This document shows positions 31,808 to 34,635 of a stretch of 34,635 bases of DNA, piece by piece. Source of the stretch: CAYVFC01 sp964450715 (GTDB lineage Bacteria > Myxococcota_A > Polyangia > Polyangiales > JAFGIB01); NCBI GenBank assembly GCA_964450715.1, contig CAYVFC010000087.1:1-34635 (forward strand), given 5' to 3'. Each line of letters opens with the position of its first letter. Within the stretch, counting starts at the first letter, position 1. Both the position numbers and the translations under genes were made by a program. The notes below the pieces were generated by a model. It had not been told where the DNA came from, made no database searches, and saw only the letters and a program-made list of their open reading frames with translations.

Positions 31808-32776
31808 ATGGGGTGTGGACGGTACGGTTTTCTGCGCTACCTTTTTAATATGGGGACGGCGAGAAAAGCGCTGGAGCGGATACGGACGCCGGTGGCGGTG
31901 CAGGCGCTGTTTTCAGCGCTCGCGTTGGTGCTGGTCGCGGTCGTCGCCGATTCGCCGCTGGTAGCGGCGGACGAGGGGAAGAGAACCTGGCGGACTGTGA
32001 GGACGCCCGCCACCGGCGAGCCCCTGGCCATCGGCGACTATTCGGCCGGGTGTTTGCAGGGCGGGCAGGCCCTGCCGCTGGACGGCGAGGGGTACCAGGT
32101 GATGCATCCCGGCCGGGTGCGCTATTTCGGCCACCCAGACCTCATCGCGTTTTTGCAGCAGCTCGGCCGTTCGGTGCACGAGAAGGGGCTGGGGGTTATC
32201 CTGCTCGGCGACCTGAGCCAGCCCCGCGGCGGTCGCGCTTCGGGCGGGCACGCGAGCCACCAGTCGGGCCTGGACGTGGACATCTGGTACTGGCATCCGA
32301 GGCGAGCGCGCCAGGGGCCGCTGTCGACCGAGGAGCGCGAGCAGCTGAAGGCGCGCACGGTGGTAGACGGTAAGAAGCAGGCGATCCGCGAGCGGTGGTC
32401 CAACCACGTGGCCGAGCTACTCCGGTTGACCGCCGAGCACCCGCGCGTGCAACGCGTGTTCGTGCATCCGATCATCAAGCGCGAGCTGTGCGGTCGGACC
32501 TGGACGGCGCGCGACTGGCTGGCCAAGATCCGGCCCTGGCACGGTCACGCGGATCATCTGCACGTGCGGCTTCTCTGCCCGGAGCGCAGCCCCGAGTGCA
32601 AGCCGCAGGCGCCGGCCCCGGCTGGCGACGGTTGTCAGGAGCTCGAGTGGTGGTTCAGCGAAGAGGCCCGCGCCGATCGCGCAGAGGCTCTGAAGAAATA
32701 CCGCTCCAAGGTGGTCGGACCGCGGAAGATGCCGGAACGCTGCGCCGAGGTGCTGGCCGCTCCGCCGTCGAAGTGA
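31808..32776 (+). CDS. mepA: Penicillin-insensitive murein endopeptidase (MepA, LAS family)
   Basis: Up to 322 residues. A hydrophobic leader (about 30-55) ends VAADEG. The LAS Zn site is complete: HQSGLDVD (His151, Asp158) and HADHLHVR (His250, His252). YFGHPDLIAFLQQL and GDLSQPRGG are the family's substrate-pocket regions. MepA cleaves D-Ala-mDAP cross-links in the periplasm and is not blocked by penicillin. E. coli MepA is 274 residues; this one has a longer leader. The start is uncertain: GGAGGT lies too close to the ATG at 31808, and ATG at 31850 has no ribosome site. It is followed by the convergent sigma-factor gene. Confidence 0.9.
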   Translation: MGCGRYGFLRYLFNMGTARKALERIRTPVAVQALFSALALVLVAVVADSPLVAADEGKRTWRTVRTPATGEPLAIGDYSAGCLQGGQALPLDGEGYQVMHPGRVRYFGHPDLIAFLQQLGRSVHEKGLGVILLGDLSQPRGGRASGGHASHQSGLDVDIWYWHPRRARQGPLSTEEREQLKARTVVDGKKQAIRERWSNHVAELLRLTAEHPRVQRVFVHPIIKRELCGRTWTARDWLAKIRPWHGHADHLHVRLLCPERSPECKPQAPAPAGDGCQELEWWFSEEARADRAEALKKYRSKVVGPRKMPERCAEVLAAPPSK

Positions 32777-32880
32777 GCAACGGCCGCGTTCAGGGATCCA
32801 GCGCAATCGGGGTACAGAACGCCATCGGGGTCAGGTAGGGGTGGTCCGAGCTGTCGCCCGCGGGCGGATCGGCGTTCGCG

Positions 32881-34086
32881 CTACGAGTCGTCGTTGCCCG
32901 TGACCGGCGGCAATACCAGCTCCTGCGCGGTCCGGTCGGCCAGCCCGCGGTAACCGCGGTCCACGGGATCCGAGAGGGTTCGGTCCCTCTCTTCCGGCAT
33001 CGCGCCGAGGCCGCAGAGCGAGCGGTCGAGCCGCCCGGTGCGGACCACCACCAGCCCGTCGTCGATCTCACCTTCGCCCTCCAACACCAGTGCCACCGGT
33101 ATAGAAGGCTCCTCGACCGAGCCGCGGATCGGCTTTCGGGTCGCAGCGGGAGGCGGGTCGCGTCTGCCCGCGAGCACGGGGACGGTCTCGGCCGAGGCGA
33201 AGTTGAGCGCGGCCGCCCTCGCCGGCTCCAAGGCATCGGATGGCGTTTCGGCCGGTATGATGGATCTATCCCGTTCGTCGGTCGGCAGGTCGACCGAGAC
33301 GAGCGTGGCGAGTGCAATCGCGGGTTCTTCAACGGTTTCCGGCTCGCCGGTTTGAACCTCTCCCGTGGGATCGCCCAGCGCCAGCAGGCAGGCCGCCAGC
33401 GCCGCTGCGCCGACCGACGCCAATGGGATTTTGGTAAGAGCGCCGCCGAGCCAGCCGGCCGCGATGCCGGCCCCGCCGGCGGGCTGCAACTTCAGGGGAA
33501 GCAGTATCTGCTCGATGCCCGGGGTCTCGAGCCAGCGCCCGGGAGCGAGCAGCAGCGGCAAGCAGTGGCGGCCGTCATCGTCGCCACCGAGGCGTTCCAG
33601 CAGGTGCCGGCGGGCCGCGTAGAGGCGGGAGAATACGGTTTTGAGAGGGCACTGCTCCAGCGCGGCGATGTCCGAGGCGGAGCGCTGCTGGATCTCGTAC
33701 AGGACGAATACGCGGCGCTGCGGTTCGCTGAGGCTGCCGAGCGCCTCGGCCAGCTGCGAAACCCGCTGGTTGAGGACGGCGGTGCGGTGGGGATCGTCGT
33801 TCGACACCGGCTCGGTCAGAGCCTCGACGGGTCGCTCGTGACGCCGGTAGGCGCGGCGGCGGTAATCGGAGGCCGCGTTGGCGCAGATGCGGTAGAGCCA
33901 GGTCCGGATATTCGCACGCCCCTCGAACTCATCGAGCTTGCGGTGTACGACGACGAAAACCTCCTGCGAGGTGTCGGACACGTCGCTCTCGGCAACGCCG
34001 AAGTAGCGAAGCACTCGCCGAACGTATCCCGAGTGCCAGCGAAAGACGCTGCCCGCGTCCTGACCGGCCTTGTTGCGGTTTTCCAT
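32881..34086 (-). CDS. ECF sigma factor fused to a transmembrane helix and exported tail
   Basis: 401 residues. The first 170 are an ECF-type sigma-70 factor: sigma-2 (about 15-80, with SDVSDTSQEVFVVVHRKLDE and RTWLYRICANAASDYRR) and sigma-4 (about 115-165, LSEPQRRVFVLYEIQQRS and SRLYAARRHLLERL). Then come a linker rich in Gly/Leu, one strong hydrophobic helix (KIPLASVGAAALAACLLALG, about 217-236) and about 165 residues of acidic, Pro-rich tail likely outside the membrane. ECF factors are normally about 180-200 residues and are held by a separate membrane anti-sigma; here the anchor seems to be built in. Release by proteolysis is inference. No anti-sigma gene lies beside it. Confidence 0.88.
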   Translation of the reverse strand: MENRNKAGQDAGSVFRWHSGYVRRVLRYFGVAESDVSDTSQEVFVVVHRKLDEFEGRANIRTWLYRICANAASDYRRRAYRRHERPVEALTEPVSNDDPHRTAVLNQRVSQLAEALGSLSEPQRRVFVLYEIQQRSASDIAALEQCPLKTVFSRLYAARRHLLERLGGDDDGRHCLPLLLAPGRWLETPGIEQILLPLKLQPAGGAGIAAGWLGGALTKIPLASVGAAALAACLLALGDPTGEVQTGEPETVEEPAIALATLVSVDLPTDERDRSIIPAETPSDALEPARAAALNFASAETVPVLAGRRDPPPAATRKPIRGSVEEPSIPVALVLEGEGEIDDGLVVVRTGRLDRSLCGLGAMPEERDRTLSDPVDRGYRGLADRTAQELVLPPVTGNDDS

Positions 34087-34323
34087 GGCAAAACTCTAGT
34101 TCACAGGCCCTTCTTTCATTCTAGCGGAACCGCAGTGTCCCGTCCCTGGTTAGTGGTGGCAACAAGTGGGATTTCTCAACGGCCGCGCAAATAAACCCTG
34201 CCCTATTTGAAACGGCCGCCGCGGCGCAATGTTCTGCGAAAACCGCTCCGTAGGCGCCACCAACGGCTGTACCTCGCTCGCCGCGCCGTCATGGTCGGGG
34301 AGTCTAGCGAAAGGAGACCAGGT

Positions 34324-34563
34324 ATGAGATGGGCGACATTGACTCTGTGTATCCTACTTGTAGGTGCTCCGCTCTCGGTTTCGGGACAGGATGCGGAAAA
34401 GAACGTCACCGACTACGAGTTCGAGGATGAGCTGGTACCCGGCGACCTGTTCAAGCCCAAGGGCGAGATACTGCAGGTAAGGAAGAAGCAGCGCTCGGGG
34501 TCGCTGATCCGGGCGCGAGAGCACTTCGTACCCGAGATGCTGAAGTCGGTCGAGAAGCTGTAG
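34324..34563 (+). CDS. Small conserved-looking secreted protein
   Basis: 79 residues from ATG at 34324, with AGGAGA 6 bp upstream; a longer frame starts at 34207, but that part is Arg-rich. A signal peptide (1-21, ending SVSGQ) precedes an acidic stretch (YEFEDELVPGDLFKP) and the C-terminal EILQVRKKQRSGSLIRAREH followed by FVPEMLKSVEKL. This ending strikes me as a recurrent motif of small exported Myxococcota proteins, but I cannot assign a function. It is divergent from the sigma-factor gene, with 237 bp between, so it may be under its control. The gene may begin an operon that continues beyond the window edge at 34635. Confidence 0.65.
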   Translation: MRWATLTLCILLVGAPLSVSGQDAEKNVTDYEFEDELVPGDLFKPKGEILQVRKKQRSGSLIRAREHFVPEMLKSVEKL

Positions 34564-34635
34564 GCTAGGGGGCGGGCGCGAGGCCTCACCATTGATCACA
34601 TTTTTAATGAGATTCGTTTTTCGGGGAATTTTACT

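Noticed and set aside
34126..34144. A GGAAC...GTC pattern that might be an ECF promoter for the sigma gene neighbourhood.
   Set aside because: The distances between GGAAC and the nearest GTC are 6 and 11 bp, not the 16-17 bp expected.
1..34635. rRNA, tRNA, riboswitch, replication origin and integrase signals.
   Set aside because: None was recognised by eye; a covariance-model search would be needed to exclude small RNAs.

Overview
The window is GC-rich DNA that most resembles a member of the Myxococcota (the former myxobacterial Deltaproteobacteria). The support is the gene set: a Ser/Thr kinase fused to an AAA-like ATPase and a long helical tail, an FHA-domain sigma-54 activator, MopE-type metal-binding repeats, many lipoproteins with Gly/Ser/Asp-rich linkers, a TPR-PEGA protein, and short secreted proteins of unknown function. 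The phylum call is an inference from gene content. No rRNA, tRNA or CRISPR was recognised.

Layout. 1-3280: a methyltransferase, a small lipoprotein and an ATPase_2/DUF234-type ATPase, all on the minus strand. The ATPase sits under a two-unit palindromic operator and a near-consensus promoter that predicts a leaderless mRNA. 3600-7762: a 1365-residue kinase-ATPase regulator. 7763-8201: repeats and a terminator. 8202-12129: a modular lipoprotein with a PETase-like C-terminal hydrolase, preceded by an FHA/sigma-54 activator. 12130-13880: mostly gene-poor, with one lectin-like fragment. 13881-18525: a DUF2914-like secreted protein, REP-like palindromes, a TPR-PEGA protein and a Cys-rich EGF-like lipoprotein in one minus-strand operon, then the 5' remnant of a second ATPase with its own inverted repeats. 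18712-21656: tandem repeats, an orphan biotinyl-carrier fragment, and a tight plus-strand group of mobA, a lipoprotein and a membrane dipeptidase. 21668-21856: a 189-bp palindrome between convergent genes. 21850-27297: a double-receiver response regulator and a giant 2-hydroxyacyl-CoA dehydratase-activator-like protein. 27605-34563: a DUF2079 membrane protein, an outer-membrane-type protein, a DsbA-like lipoprotein, a MepA endopeptidase, an ECF sigma factor with a membrane-anchored tail, and a small secreted protein.

How the genes fit together. Most products act at or outside the envelope (lipoproteins, hydrolase, murein endopeptidase, dipeptidase, thiol oxidoreductase, barrel-like protein). 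They are mixed with signalling genes: the kinase-ATPase, the FHA/sigma-54 activator, the dual receiver and the ECF factor. The CoA activase and mobA hint at anaerobic or facultative metabolism using Fe-S and molybdenum enzymes, although neither partner enzyme is in the window.

Several intergenic gaps are filled by palindromic repeats of at least four families. The two ATPase loci, one intact and one decayed, each have a private inverted repeat starting 14 bp upstream of the start codon, and each lies directly upstream of a lipoprotein gene. The most interesting leads are the PETase-like modular lipoprotein, the ATPase operator architecture, the fused sigma factor and the palindromic repeats.
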